A stretch of 39,954 nt of DNA from Methanomicrobiales archaeon HGW-Methanomicrobiales-6 (GCA_002839575.1 PGYH01000018.1:9011-48964); one strand, 5' to 3'. Numbered from the stretch's first letter, positions 7,793 through 17,403 are shown. Made by a program: numbers and translations. Notes: a model not told the origin generated them from the sequence alone.

Positions 7793-9685
7793 CTACATCA
7801 CCTTCGCGTGGTTGTATCGCCGCCGGACGAGGATTGCGGCGAGATAGATCGAGAGAACCAACAGCAGGAGCACAAACGCGGTCCCGTAACTCTGCGGGGT
7901 TGCCCCTGGAATGCTTGTGGTGAGGACGAAGAGGTGGTAGGGAAGCGCCATCACCGGCTCCGTGAGCGACGACGGCAGGAACCTGCTGCTGAAGACCGCT
8001 GCCGTGAACATGATGGGGGCCGTCTCGCCTGCGGCGCGCCCGATGGAGAGGATCGCTCCGGTGAGGATCCCGGGAAGCGCGGGGGGGAGGACGACCCGCG
8101 AGATCGTCTGCCACTTCGTCGCCCCGAGAGCGTAACTTCCTTCCCTGAAGGAGCCGGGGATCGACCGGAGCGCCTCTTCGGTCGTCCGTATGATCGTCGG
8201 GAGGATCATCAGGCCGAGGGTGATCTGTCCGGCGATCAGCGAGACCCCGAAGCCCAGGAAGAGAACCAGGAACGCGAACCCGAACAGCCCGAAGACGATG
8301 GACGGGGTTCCGTTCAGCAAGTCCACCGCGGCCCGGATGCTCCGCGTCAGCGGGGTCTCGGCCGTGTACTCGATGAGATAGACGGCGGTCGCGATCCCGA
8401 GGGGGAGAGCGATGGCGAGGGCTCCTCCCACGAGGTAGAGCGTCCCGGCGATCGCGGGGAAGATCCCGCCTTCTCTCCCGAGGTCGCTCGGCGACCCGGT
8501 CAGGAACTCCCAGGAGATCGCCCCGGCACCGTTGACGACGATCTCCGCGAGGATCACCCCAAGCGCCGCGAGCACGATCGCGACCGAGAGCGATATCAGG
8601 AGGAACGCGCACCGCTGCGAGGTCCTCGGGGAGACAACCCTCCCAAATGGTGCCGATGCGGCGTGGGGTATGCGCGAGGCCGCCGCTGTGAGCGCTCGAT
8701 GCGGCCCGGACCGTGCCGTCCCCTGCATCCGGCTGACGATGATCCTTGCCGTGCTGTTGACGACGAGCGTGATGAAGAGCAGGACCACCGCGACGCCGAA
8801 GAGTGCGTGGTAGTGCGTGCTCCCGAACGCGACTTCGCCCATCTCGATGCCCAGCGTCCCGGTCAGCGTCCGCACGGGAGAGAAGACGTTGGTTATCGGG
8901 TCCGGGATGACGGCGGCGTTCCCCGTGACCATGAGCACCGCCATCGTCTCGCCGATGGCGCGTCCCATCCCGAGGATGATCGCCGCGCTGATGCCGGAGA
9001 GCGCACCGGGGACGATGATGTTTTTGATCGTCTGCCAGTGGGTTGCTCCGAGCGCGAGGCTGCCTTCCCTGAACTCACGGGGGACCGAACTGATGGCGTC
9101 CTCGGCGACGCTCGTGATCGTCGGGATGGCCATGATCGCGAGGAGGATCGAGCCTGCGAGCCAGCTCGATCCCGACGGCTGGTCGAAGCCGATGCGTATC
9201 CAGTCGGTCAGGAGGATCAGGCCGAAGAACCCGTAGACGACGGAGGGGATACCGGCCAGCAACTCGATGGCGGGCTTTATGATCGTTCTCGTCCCGGAAC
9301 CGGCGATCTCAGCGATGAACACAGCGCTCCCGATGCTGAGCGGGACGGCGATGGCCATCGCGAGCGCCATCACCAGGAGCGTGCCGGTGATGAGCGGAAG
9401 TACGCCGTAGGCCGGGTGCTGGCCGGCCGGGTTCCATTCCGCGCCGGTCAGAAAGTTCCAGAGACCCGTCTCGAGGACGATCTGGTATCCGTCGCGGAGC
9501 AGGAAGACGATGATGAAGAAGACTGCGGCGATCGCGACCAGTGCGGCGCAAAAGAGGAGTTTCCCGACGGTCCAGTCGACGAGATGCCTTGTTGCCCCGG
9601 CAGGAGAGGGGCCGACCCCGGTTTCGGGCCGCCGGATCCTCCTGAAGTCCCGGAACGGAACCGGTGCAGCCTGTTCTTTCTTCAT
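7793..9685 (-). CDS. Fused phosphate ABC permease PstC-PstA
   Basis: One 630-residue protein contains both permease subunits of the phosphate importer. The N-terminal half (about 50-300) is Pst[16 protein letters not shown], then [17 protein letters not shown] and the coupling loop [22 protein letters not shown] short Ala/Arg-rich linker (about 305-345) follows. The second half is Pst[21 protein letters not shown], then [19 protein letters not shown] and the second coupling loop [21 protein letters not shown]. Each half has about six membrane helices. The ATG at 9685 is chosen because GGAGTGA lies just upstream; the longer frame to 9769 would overlap pstS. No frame break separates the halves, so this is a real fusion rather than two genes. 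Confidence 0.94.
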   Translation of the reverse strand: MKKEQAAPVPFRDFRRIRRPETGVGPSPAGATRHLVDWTVGKLLFCAALVAIAAVFFIIVFLLRDGYQIVLETGLWNFLTGAEWNPAGQHPAYGVLPLITGTLLVMALAMAIAVPLSIGSAVFIAEIAGSGTRTIIKPAIELLAGIPSVVYGFFGLILLTDWIRIGFDQPSGSSWLAGSILLAIMAIPTITSVAEDAISSVPREFREGSLALGATHWQTIKNIIVPGALSGISAAIILGMGRAIGETMAVLMVTGNAAVIPDPITNVFSPVRTLTGTLGIEMGEVAFGSTHYHALFGVAVVLLFITLVVNSTARIIVSRMQGTARSGPHRALTAAASRIPHAASAPFGRVVSPRTSQRCAFLLISLSVAIVLAALGVILAEIVVNGAGAISWEFLTGSPSDLGREGGIFPAIAGTLYLVGGALAIALPLGIATAVYLIEYTAETPLTRSIRAAVDLLNGTPSIVFGLFGFAFLVLFLGFGVSLIAGQITLGLMILPTIIRTTEEALRSIPGSFREGSYALGATKWQTISRVVLPPALPGILTGAILSIGRAAGETAPIMFTAAVFSSRFLPSSLTEPVMALPYHLFVLTTSIPGATPQSYGTAFVLLLLVLSIYLAAILVRRRYNHAKVM

Positions 9686-9716
9686 GGTCACTCCGACGAT
9701 CAAAAGAGAGGCGCGG

Positions 9717-10580
9717 TCATCTCCACACCGGGATGTAATCGAGGCTCGCCACGATCTCCTGCCCCTCATCGCTCATGATGAACTCGAGATACTGTTGCAC
9801 AAGCCCCTCAGGCTCTCCACTCGTCAGCATAAAGAGCGGCCGGCTGATCGGGTATAGCCCGCTCGATACATTCTCAAGCGTGGGTTCGATGATGGTTCCG
9901 TTGACGTCCAGCGCGAGCGGTTTCACGGCGTCGGTGTAGCCGAGGCCGACGTAGCCGATCGCGCCGGGGGTCCGGGATACCTTCTGCTGGATCCCGCCGT
10001 TCGAGTTGAACTCCTCCTGGGTTTTGACGAAGTCCTCTTTCTTCAGCACATACTCGGAGAAGAACTCCCGCGTTCCCGACGCACTGTCTCTCCCGATGAC
10101 GACGATCGGCTGATCAGGCCCGCCGACCTGGTCCCAGGCCGTGTAGGTGCCGTTGTAGATGCCCCGCACCTTATCAAGCGTGAGACTCTCGACGATGTTC
10201 TCCTGATTGACGATGAGAAGGATGGCGTCGCTGGCGATCTCGTGCCTGACGATATCGGGATAACCTGCGGTCTCCTCGGGTTTGAGGTCTCTCGAGGCCA
10301 TGCCGATGTCTGCGGTGCCCTCACCGACGGCCTTGATCCCGACGCTTGAGCCTCCGCCGCTCACCATGATGGCGGCGGAAGCGTCTTTCGCCTCGAATGC
10401 TTCCTTCGCTCTTTCGGCGATGGGCAGTACCGTCGTCGATCCCGTCACCGTGATCTGCTGCGACGGTGACGTTGCGGCACCGCCCTCATTGCCGAGACAT
10501 CCTGCTATCATGAGAAGAACCACGAGAGTGCCGGCGACGGCAACCGCGATCACGTCTCCTGACAGATTCTTTCCTGTCAT
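9717..10580 (-). CDS. pstS: Phosphate-binding lipoprotein PstS
   Basis: PstS captures phosphate outside the membrane and hands it to the Pst permease. The 287 residues start with a signal peptide (about 12-27) that ends in the lipobox LMIAGC, so Cys28 is probably lipid-anchored. The mature part has the PBP-like domain: ITVTGSTTVLPIAERAKEAF, VSGGGSSVGIKAVGEGTADI, GMASRDLKPEE, VVIGRDSASGTREFF and TPGAIGYVGLGY. The serine-, glycine- and arginine-rich turns (TGSTTV, GGGSS, RDSASGTR) form the phosphate pocket in the family. It is the first gene of the leftward pst operon, with pstC-pstA starting 31 bases after its stop. A TATA box lies about 80 bases upstream. Confidence 0.96.
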   Translation of the reverse strand: MTGKNLSGDVIAVAVAGTLVVLLMIAGCLGNEGGAATSPSQQITVTGSTTVLPIAERAKEAFEAKDASAAIMVSGGGSSVGIKAVGEGTADIGMASRDLKPEETAGYPDIVRHEIASDAILLIVNQENIVESLTLDKVRGIYNGTYTAWDQVGGPDQPIVVIGRDSASGTREFFSEYVLKKEDFVKTQEEFNSNGGIQQKVSRTPGAIGYVGLGYTDAVKPLALDVNGTIIEPTLENVSSGLYPISRPLFMLTSGEPEGLVQQYLEFIMSDEGQEIVASLDYIPVWR

Positions 10581-10655
10581 GGTAGAGAGAAAGGAAGAGA
10601 GCGGGCATATGGATTTTCGACATTGAATATTTTCGAGAACAGTGGGACAATACCT

Positions 10656-10666
10656 GTATATACTTT
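10656..10666 (-). promoter_or_regulatory. TATA box of the pst operon
   Basis: Read on the minus strand this is AAAGTATATAC, a strong archaeal TATA element. Transcription would begin near 10632, giving a leader of about 50 bases before pstS. The two promoters of this divergent region lie within 30 bases of each other, so one regulator could act on both. Confidence 0.55.
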
Positions 10667-10681
10667 ATTGGGGGGATCAAC

Positions 10682-10690
10682 AATTATATT
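10682..10690 (+). promoter_or_regulatory. TATA box of the AbrB-PhoU gene
   Basis: AATTATATT lies 25-33 bases upstream of the ATG at 10715. Initiation about 25 bases downstream of it would produce a leaderless or nearly leaderless transcript, which explains the missing ribosome binding site. Confidence 0.5.
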
Positions 10691-10714
10691 CACAAGAATA
10701 GTGATACATGTCTT

Positions 10715-11725
10715 ATGGAGTTTCGGAAGGTTCAGAGGACCGGGGGGTCGTCGTACGTCATCTCTCTTCCCAAGGAGTGGGTTCAGTCGATGAATATCAA
10801 GAAGAACGAACCTCTCCCGATCAAGATCCAGGCCGACGGAAGCCTGCTCATCCTCCCCCGCCCTTCGGAGGAGAAGGAGCCGCGAACGAAGGAGTTTAAT
10901 GCCGATACAATAGAGAACCCCACGTTTCTGTTCCGGTGCCTCGTGGGCTCGTATATCGCCGGATACACGGCCGTCCGGGTATCTTCCTCCGCAAAACTCT
11001 CGCCTGCAACCCGCAAAGCCGTCCGGGACTTCAGTTCAATGACCATCGGCCAGCAGATCGTCGAGGAGACCGACTCCTCTATCCTCATCAAAGATATCTT
11101 GAACCCCTCAGAGATGCCGTTTGCAAACAGCGTAAAACGGATGTTCGTGATCATCGGGACGATGTTTACCGATGTGATGACCGCCCTCGAGACGAAGGAC
11201 CGGGCTCTCGCAGAAGACGTCATCAACCGGGATGTCGAGGTGGACAAACTCCAGTGGCTGGTCTCGCGCCAGTATCATCTCATGTTCTGGGACGCAACTC
11301 TCCGGGAGAAACTCCACGTGTCCGTTGAAGAAGCTTCGAACTACTATGTCGTGAGCAGGACCCTTGAGCGGATTGGTGATCACGGTGTCCGGATCGCTTC
11401 TCACATCCCCGTTCTCCTGGACCATGGGGCTGATCCGGAGATCGTCGCCGATATAAAGGTAGCCACGAAAAACGCCATGGATATCCTACATTCAAGCATG
11501 CGGGCTCTCTTTTCGTCGAATATTGTTGATGCCAATCGCACCATCGATATGGTCGCCGGCCTCGCGGGGATGACCGACGGGATCAGCGCACTCGCGCACC
11601 GGGAAGAAGGCGAACTTGCCCAGTCGATCGGCTATATCGCGGAGAGCATCCGGCGGGCGGGCGAATACTCGAGCGATATCGCCGAAGCAATCATCAACCA
11701 GCTCATCCGTGAGAACGACGGATGA
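10715..11725 (+). CDS. Phosphate uptake regulator with AbrB and PhoU domains
   Basis: The 336-residue protein begins with an AbrB/SpoVT-type DNA-binding domain (residues 1-50: RKVQRTGGSSYVISLPKEWV, then KNEPLPIKIQADGSLLILP). Two PhoU-type helical repeats follow at about 110-225 and 230-330 (KRMFVIIGTMFTDVMTALET, YYVVSRTLERIGDHGVRIAS, EYSSDIAEAIINQL). The combination is a known archaeal class of phosphate regulators, thought to control pst transcription directly. It is transcribed away from pstS, with the two start codons 135 bases apart, so it likely binds the shared region. The start at 10715 gives the correct AbrB N-terminus; an overlapping ATG at 10708 is in another frame. Confidence 0.92.
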   Translation: MEFRKVQRTGGSSYVISLPKEWVQSMNIKKNEPLPIKIQADGSLLILPRPSEEKEPRTKEFNADTIENPTFLFRCLVGSYIAGYTAVRVSSSAKLSPATRKAVRDFSSMTIGQQIVEETDSSILIKDILNPSEMPFANSVKRMFVIIGTMFTDVMTALETKDRALAEDVINRDVEVDKLQWLVSRQYHLMFWDATLREKLHVSVEEASNYYVVSRTLERIGDHGVRIASHIPVLLDHGADPEIVADIKVATKNAMDILHSSMRALFSSNIVDANRTIDMVAGLAGMTDGISALAHREEGELAQSIGYIAESIRRAGEYSSDIAEAIINQLIRENDG

Positions 11726-11738
11726 GACAGGGATGCGG

Positions 11739-12440
11739 TCACCTGCCCTCTTTCTCCCACCAGACCGCCGCGGTCGGCCGCACTGTCGTCTCGACATACT
11801 TCTCGGACTCGTTTTTGCGGAGCGCCCGGGCGAAATACTCCCTGACCGGTGAGAGATCCTCCATACCGGGGTTGTGCATCGTCACCCAGGTCTGGACGGC
11901 CTCTTCGGGGGAGTCGTAGACCGCGTCCCAGACGGCGTGATAGATCCGGACGTTCGGGTAGATCCCGGCGTCGTGGAGGATGTTGACGGGGTAGATGTAG
12001 TCCGGGTAGCCCTTCCGCACGGTCGCTGCCTCCCCGAAGACCGCCCGGTAGAGCGCCATCTCGTTGGGGTTCCGCCACTCGCCCGCGTGCCAGAAGAGGT
12101 AGACCGCCCGGAGAGCCGCGGCGTCGAGTTTCTCCAGGGCAGCGGCGAGGTCGTAGAACCCGAGCGAGAACGCCGCGACGACGACGTCGTGCGGTTCTAT
12201 GTCCCTGCCGATCACCGTATCCTCCCACCGCATCGTGGCCGTGGAGTAGTTCGTGCGCCCTTCCGCCGCCATCCGCTCCCGGAGGACGGAGAGCATGCCT
12301 TCCGAGGGATCGAGGGCCGTCACGTGGGCGGCGGTTCGGGCAATCGGCACAGCCAGCCTCCCCGTCCCGGCACCCATATCGAGCACGGTGTCCTCCGGCT
12401 GGTCCGGTGCATGGTTCTTCCTTTCTTCGCGAAATATCAT
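11739..12440 (-). CDS. Class I SAM-dependent methyltransferase, N-terminus uncertain
   Basis: The core is a Rossmann-fold methyltransferase. Motif I is VLDMGAGTGRLAVPIA, the acidic end of strand 2 is ALDPSEGML, and the motif IV region is HDVVVAAFSLGFYDLAAALEKL. The C-terminal half (YLFWHAGEWRNPNEMALYRAVFGEAATVRKGYPDYIYP) belongs to a family common in methanogens. The substrate is unknown. The start is a problem: the ATG at 12440 leaves only about 17 residues before motif I, whereas relatives usually carry some 50-60. The frame is open further to 12611, but that stretch is Arg-rich and overlaps the upstream gene by 140 bases, so it is probably not translated. A lost or shifted 5' end is possible. 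It converges with the AbrB-PhoU gene. Confidence 0.75.
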   Translation of the reverse strand: MIFREERKNHAPDQPEDTVLDMGAGTGRLAVPIARTAAHVTALDPSEGMLSVLRERMAAEGRTNYSTATMRWEDTVIGRDIEPHDVVVAAFSLGFYDLAAALEKLDAAALRAVYLFWHAGEWRNPNEMALYRAVFGEAATVRKGYPDYIYPVNILHDAGIYPNVRIYHAVWDAVYDSPEEAVQTWVTMHNPGMEDLSPVREYFARALRKNESEKYVETTVRPTAAVWWEKEGR

Positions 12441-12469
12441 AAGCGCTCGCTCGCAGCAGTGGGATGCGA

Positions 12470-13483
12470 CTATGGTAGCGGCCCTTCTCCGGCATCCCAG
12501 AGATCCCGTCCGCGATCGGTGACGTCCCCCGGGAGATCTACGAGTTCGATGGGGTATGGGGCGAAGAACGACTGGTTCATCAGGTACGGTTCCTGGAACC
12601 GGATCACCCACGACCGGAGCAGGCCGCGGGGTTCGGCCAGCGTGGCATGGCCGTTTTTATAGCGGTCAATCAGCCTGATGCAGTAGGCTCTCTCCTCGTC
12701 TGAGATGCGGTCGGCGAAGTATCCGAGGGCGTGCAGGAGAACGTTGACGTTGCCGGTATACCGGGGAGCCCGTGCGAGCGCGATAGAGAGCATCCGGCGA
12801 TATTGGAGGAAGAGTTCTCCCGGTTCAACCGCTGCCCGGGACGCGACGAGCCGTCCCATCTCCCGCAGCATCTTCTGGCTCAAGGCGAGCAGGAGGAGTT
12901 TGTTCTCCGCGTGGAACTGCACGAGGGCTTCCCGATTTCGGGTCTCCTCGACACCCCGGAACGCCGCCAGGGTAAAGATTGCGGAGAGGAAGTGGTCGCG
13001 GATCCGCTGATTGTTGAGGCGGAGTTCGTCCTCGACGGGAAGGTCCGGGTACCGCTTCAGCACCTCGCGGGCGAAGAAGCCTGCGGACTTTGCTATCGCC
13101 GCGGACTTCTCCATCGACGGGTACACCCGCACGTTCCGGGTTCCGGAGGTTGGGGAGCCGCCTTTGAGGATAAACCCGTCGATCGGGGGCAGGGGATCGA
13201 GAAACCCGGCTGCAAAAGCGGACATCTCGGCAGTGACGTCCCGCCCGGTAGCCGGCTGCACAAGGCGATCGGAACCGCCTGTCCGGACAATCCTGACGGT
13301 CGAGCGGGGGATCCCGAGCCCGATCTCGACCTCCGGGCAGACCGGGATGCAGTCAGCGTACTCCCGCAGGTGTGCCACCGTGGGGGAGGGTATCTTCGAG
13401 CCGTCGTAGCGGCACGGGTCGAACTCGATGCAGCGGCTGACGACGAGGCGGGGGCGCGGGTATTCTCGGGTCATGGGGTTCAC
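12470..13483 (-). CDS. DUF523 and DUF1722 (YbgA-like) two-domain protein
   Basis: The 337-residue protein joins two uncharacterised domains. Residues about 5-155 match DUF523: RPRLVVSRCIEFDPCRYDG, HLREYADCIPVCPEVEIGLG, IPRSTVRI and FILKGGSPTSGT, with conserved cysteines that may bind metal. Residues about 190-310 match DUF1722/YbgA: LVQFHAENKLLLLALSQKML and NVNVLLHALGYF, with SWVIRFQEPYLMNQSFFAPYP at the end. The same fusion is known in bacteria and methanogens. A role in DNA repair or metal chemistry has been suggested but not settled. ATG at 13483 or 13474 (MTREYPRP) could start it. The methyltransferase follows on the same strand. Confidence 0.88.
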   Translation of the reverse strand: MNPMTREYPRPRLVVSRCIEFDPCRYDGSKIPSPTVAHLREYADCIPVCPEVEIGLGIPRSTVRIVRTGGSDRLVQPATGRDVTAEMSAFAAGFLDPLPPIDGFILKGGSPTSGTRNVRVYPSMEKSAAIAKSAGFFAREVLKRYPDLPVEDELRLNNQRIRDHFLSAIFTLAAFRGVEETRNREALVQFHAENKLLLLALSQKMLREMGRLVASRAAVEPGELFLQYRRMLSIALARAPRYTGNVNVLLHALGYFADRISDEERAYCIRLIDRYKNGHATLAEPRGLLRSWVIRFQEPYLMNQSFFAPYPIELVDLPGDVTDRGRDLWDAGEGPLP

Positions 13484-13584
13484 GATACGGCGGGGTGCAT
13501 ATGAATCCTTCTGGTGGTGGGTGCGGGTATACCTGCTGGACTGTATCCGGAACCCTTATTCACCCGCCCAAAAGAGATACGATC

Positions 13585-14178
13585 ATGAAGGTGCTTGGGA
13601 TCAGCGGGAGCCCGAGAGCAAGGGGGAACACCGCCCGCCTCCTCACGGAGGTTCTCCGCGGGGTCTCCGATGTGGGCGGCGAGGCGAGCGCCGTCAGTCT
13701 CTCCGAGTATGTCATTGCAGGCTGCGTCGGTTGCGAGCGGTGCAGGCGCGACCTGACCTGCACCCGCTTCAATGACGGCATGACCCTATTGTACCCCCGT
13801 ATCGTGGAAGCGGATGCACTCGTTCTCGGCTCGCCCGTCTACCACTACAACGTCACCAGCCAGATGAAGGCGTTCATCGACCGGCTCTATGCCTTCTACG
13901 ACTTCACCGATGAGCGCCCCCGGGGTTATTCCAGCCGTCTCGCGGGCCGGGAGCGCAAGGCCGTGGTCTTCGCGGTGGGTGAGCAGGCCGACCCTGCCGA
14001 CCTCGGCGTTGCACTCGAAGCGCTCTCCCTGCCGCTCCGGCCGCTCGGCTATGAGGTGGTTGCCGAACTCCCGGTCCTAAACTGCTTCGAGCCGGGGATC
14101 GTCGGGAAGAAGAAGGAGGTGCTTGAGCAGGCGTACCGGTGCGGCCGGGATCTTGCGGCGGCGCTCTCCGGGGCCTGA
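13585..14178 (+). CDS. Flavodoxin-like NAD(P)H-dependent FMN oxidoreductase
   Basis: The 197-residue protein has the flavodoxin-like fold of the iron-sulfur flavoprotein/NADPH-dependent FMN reductase group. The phosphate-binding loop is GISGSPRARGNTARLL (residues 4-19). A cysteine cluster, AGCVGCERCRRDLTC, follows at about 52-66, and the flavin-contact motif LGSPVYHYNVTSQMKAFIDR at about 86-105. The cysteines resemble the compact set that binds a 4Fe-4S cluster in the methanogen iron-sulfur flavoprotein, but spacing alone does not prove a cluster. The ATG at 13585 is preferred over a far upstream in-frame ATG at 13495, which adds residues unlike the family. It is divergent from the DUF523 gene. 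Confidence 0.88.
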   Translation: MKVLGISGSPRARGNTARLLTEVLRGVSDVGGEASAVSLSEYVIAGCVGCERCRRDLTCTRFNDGMTLLYPRIVEADALVLGSPVYHYNVTSQMKAFIDRLYAFYDFTDERPRGYSSRLAGRERKAVVFAVGEQADPADLGVALEALSLPLRPLGYEVVAELPVLNCFEPGIVGKKKEVLEQAYRCGRDLAAALSGA

Positions 14179-14362
14179 GGTGGCAGCGCGGAGCAGCACC
14201 CCCGTATGGAGAGTGGGGACGTCGGCCCGGTTCAGATATGCCCGCAGAACGGCCCCGATACCGGACTGACGCCGAACGGTGTGGGTATCCGCCTGTTGGG
14301 GATAATCTTATGTACGGTGAACCGCTCCTCGAATCACCGTTCCGGAACGGTGCAGGTGGCGG

Positions 14363-15124
14363 ATGCCGATGAGAACTACCACGACGTCGAGATCTGTGTG
14401 GCTCTTTTTCCTGCTGGTCTTCCTGTTATCCCTTCCCACGTACGTGCTCCGTCTCGCCGCTCCATACAGCCTGCTGATGGTCTTCAACCCCTTCATCGCG
14501 GCCTCGATCCTCACCTACCGGGAGGCGGGATCGGGCGGCGTGAGGCTTCTTTGGAAGAGAACCTTTGATTACAAACGGATCCAGCGGAAGATCTGGTATA
14601 TCCCCCTCCTTCTCCTGATTCCGGCCGTGACCATCCTGCAATATGGACTGATGAGACTGATGGGGGTGGTACCCATCCCTCGCCTGCAGTTCCCGTTCCT
14701 GATGATGCCCGTCTATCTCCTGGCCTTCTTCATCCTCGCAATCGGTGAGGAGGTGGGCTGGTCGGGATACGCCCTCGATCCGCTGCAGGACCGGTGGGGT
14801 GCTCTCCCCGCGGGCATCATCCTGGGGGTGGTGTGGGCGCTGTGGCACCTTGTGCCCTACTCCCTCGTGAACCCGCTGCTATGGGTGGCGGCCCAATGCG
14901 TCGCGACGGTGATGGTACGTATCCTCATGGTCTGGCTCTATAACAACACGGGAGGGAGCGTATTCGGCATGATCCTGTTTCACGCCATGGTCAACATGGG
15001 ATCGGTTCCCGATTACGGTTTCCGGTACGACCCCGTCCTGGTGGCCCCCATCCTGACCGTCATGGCTGCGGTTGTGATCTTCATGCGGGGGCCCGGGACC
15101 CTGGCCCGCTACCGCTATGCCTGA
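14363..15124 (+). CDS. CPBP-family intramembrane metalloprotease
   Basis: This 253-residue membrane protein belongs to the CPBP/CAAX-protease-like (Rce1-type, ABI) family. Six to eight hydrophobic helices are visible. The three catalytic motifs are present in order: EE..R-like GEEVGWSGY (about residue 130; the family's arginine position is occupied by W-S-G-Y here), WALWHLVPYSL (about 158, zinc-binding histidine) and ILFHAMVNMG (about 208, HxxxN). Family members process prenylated or secreted peptides or protect bacteriocin producers; the substrate here is unknown. It follows the flavoprotein after 184 bases with no recognised element between, so it is likely transcribed separately. Confidence 0.88.
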   Translation: MPMRTTTTSRSVWLFFLLVFLLSLPTYVLRLAAPYSLLMVFNPFIAASILTYREAGSGGVRLLWKRTFDYKRIQRKIWYIPLLLLIPAVTILQYGLMRLMGVVPIPRLQFPFLMMPVYLLAFFILAIGEEVGWSGYALDPLQDRWGALPAGIILGVVWALWHLVPYSLVNPLLWVAAQCVATVMVRILMVWLYNNTGGSVFGMILFHAMVNMGSVPDYGFRYDPVLVAPILTVMAAVVIFMRGPGTLARYRYA

Positions 15125-15163
15125 GCGGTCCGCTGCCACGATTCGAGGAGTAAGGCAGACTCT

Positions 15164-15553
15164 TCAGGAGAGCTGCTCGACGATATCCACGAATACGCCG
15201 GCCGGGTCTTTGAGGATGAAGTGCTTCTGGCCCCATTCTTCTTCGGTGTAGGGATACACGATCATCACGCCCTCGATCTTCTGCGCCTTCTCGTACTCTC
15301 TTCCGGCATCCCCGACCTCGTAGGTGACGATGATGCCCTTTCCGTCATACGTCTCGTGGAGAAACGGGGGCTGGTTCGAGAGGTTCGGTCTCATGAACCC
15401 GAGCTCGATGCCGTTTTCATGCTTTAACTGGATATACCAGTCTGCCTCAAAGACGATGTCGAAACCGAAGTGGTCGACGTAAAAGTCCCTGCACTCTTCG
15501 AGGTTCGGCGTGATGACGACGGGGTACTGTACGGATACATCTATCGGCTCCAT
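15164..15553 (-). CDS. VOC (glyoxalase/bleomycin-resistance) family protein
   Basis: The 129 residues form a single vicinal-oxygen-chelate module pair: VSVQYPVVITPNLEECRDFY, DHFGFDIVFEADWYIQLKH, then IVTYEVGDAGREYEKA and HFILKDPAGVFVDIVEQ. These are the N- and C-terminal beta-alpha-beta-beta-beta units. A conserved glutamate precedes the end (VDIVEQ). VOC proteins act as metal-dependent isomerases, dioxygenases or drug-binding proteins; the sequence does not decide which. It stands alone, leftward, between the CPBP protease and the PFL protein. Confidence 0.85.
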   Translation of the reverse strand: MEPIDVSVQYPVVITPNLEECRDFYVDHFGFDIVFEADWYIQLKHENGIELGFMRPNLSNQPPFLHETYDGKGIIVTYEVGDAGREYEKAQKIEGVMIVYPYTEEEWGQKHFILKDPAGVFVDIVEQLS

Positions 15554-15655
15554 ATCGCATCTCCTTCTGTCGGCACGACCCCTTCGAAGAAAAGGTTTGC
15601 CATGGGTCGCTTCCGGCGGGCGGACCGCCGGGAAAAAGGACGGCCCCCTTGCCCC

Positions 15656-17020
15656 TCAGTTCTTGAAACTGTGAATCGGTGCGGGGATCCGACCGCCGCG
15701 GTTGATGAAGTCGGCGCAGCCGAACCGGTTCACCTGCTGGACCGGTGCATGCCCCAAAAGCCCGCCGAACTCGACGGTCTCGCCGACGTCCTTTCCTACC
15801 ACCGGGATCAGCCTGACAGCGGTGGTCTTATTGTTGATCATCCCGATTGCAGCCTCGTCCGCGATGATGCCGGATATCGTCGAGGCGGGTGTGTCGCCCG
15901 GGACCGCGATCATATCGAGGCCGACCGAGCATACGCAGGTCATCGCCTCGAGTTTCTCGAGCGTGAGGGCACCGCGGTTCACCGCATCGATCATCCCCTG
16001 GTCCTCGCTGACCGGGATGAACGCGCCCGAGAGCCCGCCGACAAACGAACTCGCCATGATCCCTCCCTTCTTCACCTGGTCGTTTAGAAGGGCAAGCGCG
16101 GCCGTCGTCCCCGGTGCTCCGGCCGACTCGAGTCCCATCTCCTCGAGGATCCCGGCGACGCTGTCCCCGACGGAGGGCGTGGGGGCAAGGGAGAGATCCA
16201 CGATCCCGAACGGGATCCCGAGCCTCTCCGACGCCTCCTGCGCGACGAGCTGGCCTGCACGGGTGACCTTGAAGGCCGTCCGCTTGACTGTCTCGCAGAG
16301 CACCTCGAAGTTCTTGCCCCGGACCCCCTCGAGCGCGTGCTTGATGACCCCCGGGCCGCTTACGCCCACGTTGATGACCGCATCGGCCTCGGAGACGCCG
16401 TGAAACGCCCCGGCCATGAACGGGTTGTCGTCGGGGGCGTTGCAGAAGACGACGAGTTTCGCGCAGCCGAGGGAGTTGTTCTCCTTCGTCGCCTCGGCCG
16501 TCTCCCGCACGATCTCCCCCATCAGTTTCACGGCGTCCATGTTGATCCCGGTCTTCGTCGAGCCGATGTTCACCGAGCTGCAGACCCTCCCGGTCGCGGC
16601 GAGAGCCGCCGGGATTGAGCGAATGAGGGCTTCGTCGGTCGGGGTCGTGCCTTTCGAGACGATGGCCGAGTAGCCCCCGAGGAAGTTGACCCCCGTGTCC
16701 CGTGCGGCTTTATCCAGCGTCTTTGCAACCTCTACGAAATCCTCCTCGGACCTGCAGGCCCGCCCGGCGACGAGTGCGATGGGGGTTACGGATATTCTCT
16801 TGTTCACGATCGGGATCCCGTACTCGAGCTCGATCTCCCTCCCGGTCGAGACGAGGTCTTTGCCCAGTCGGGTGATCTTGTCGTATATATTCCGGTTTAA
16901 GGCGTCGAGATCGGCGTCGCAGCAGTCAAGAAGGCTGATGCCGAGCGTGATGGTTCGCACATCGAGCTTCTCCTGCTCGATCATCTTGTTCGTCTCGTTC
17001 ACTTCGAGAATAGTGACCAT
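15656..17020 (-). CDS. PFL family protein (UPF0210)
   Basis: This 454-residue protein belongs to the UPF0210/PFL family, distantly related to glycyl-radical enzymes in fold but without demonstrated activity. Family stretches are [20 protein letters not shown] near the start, [40 protein letters not shown] and [20 protein letters not shown]. The ATG at 17020 ([16 protein letters not shown]) is chosen; the longer frame to 17071 overlaps the upstream gene. Upstream by 8 bases is an ACT-domain protein of the UPF0237 family. The two are neighbours in a very wide range of bacteria and archaea, which points to a shared function, probably with the ACT protein sensing an amino acid. Confidence 0.93.
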   Translation of the reverse strand: MVTILEVNETNKMIEQEKLDVRTITLGISLLDCCDADLDALNRNIYDKITRLGKDLVSTGREIELEYGIPIVNKRISVTPIALVAGRACRSEEDFVEVAKTLDKAARDTGVNFLGGYSAIVSKGTTPTDEALIRSIPAALAATGRVCSSVNIGSTKTGINMDAVKLMGEIVRETAEATKENNSLGCAKLVVFCNAPDDNPFMAGAFHGVSEADAVINVGVSGPGVIKHALEGVRGKNFEVLCETVKRTAFKVTRAGQLVAQEASERLGIPFGIVDLSLAPTPSVGDSVAGILEEMGLESAGAPGTTAALALLNDQVKKGGIMASSFVGGLSGAFIPVSEDQGMIDAVNRGALTLEKLEAMTCVCSVGLDMIAVPGDTPASTISGIIADEAAIGMINNKTTAVRLIPVVGKDVGETVEFGGLLGHAPVQQVNRFGCADFINRGGRIPAPIHSFKN

Positions 17021-17028
17021 AAAACCCC

Positions 17029-17301
17029 TCAGATACGGTGCATCTTCGTGAAAATGTCCTCGCGCTGGCACCGGATCTTAACCCCGATCTCATCGCCGAG
17101 TTCGTCAAGTTCGGTCACCATCCCGGCATACGGCTTTGACGATCCGCTGGTATCGACGATCATCATCATATTGAAGTAGCCCTGCACGATCGTCTGTGAG
17201 ATGTCCTCGACATTGACCTGGTTCTCGGCAAGATACGTGCAGACCTTCGCGATAATGCCGACGGTGTCCTTCCCGACGACGGTAATGATTGTCTTGCTCA
17301 T
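17029..17301 (-). CDS. ACT-domain regulatory protein (UPF0237)
   Basis: The 90-residue protein is a single ACT domain: [40 protein letters not shown] and [28 protein letters not shown] domains bind amino acids and control partner enzymes. The glycine turn [10 protein letters not shown] is the usual ligand site. The start at 17301 has GGGAGAGGGC immediately upstream; the longer open frame to 17379 is unlikely. It is cotranscribed with the PFL protein, the standard pairing. Confidence 0.93.
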   Translation of the reverse strand: MSKTIITVVGKDTVGIIAKVCTYLAENQVNVEDISQTIVQGYFNMMMIVDTSGSSKPYAGMVTELDELGDEIGVKIRCQREDIFTKMHRI

Positions 17302-17403
17302 GCCCTCTCCCGTCCTTGTGTGGGTATGGATAGGATGTACCGGTGATTCAAGGTTTGCCGGGGAGCGCCGTGAGATCATTCACCGGGAGATCGCGGACCG
17401 GTG

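Noticed and set aside
7029-8612. A 527-codon open frame that includes PstB plus a long Arg/Pro-rich extension
   Set aside because: Only the last 253 codons are PstB. The rest lies in another frame over the PstC-PstA gene and has the low-complexity look of a GC-rich shadow.
7763-9778. A 671-codon forward open frame opposite the phosphate permease
   Set aside because: It is highly enriched in D, E, R and G with no domain and lies entirely antisense to pstC-pstA and pstB, typical of high-GC shadow frames.
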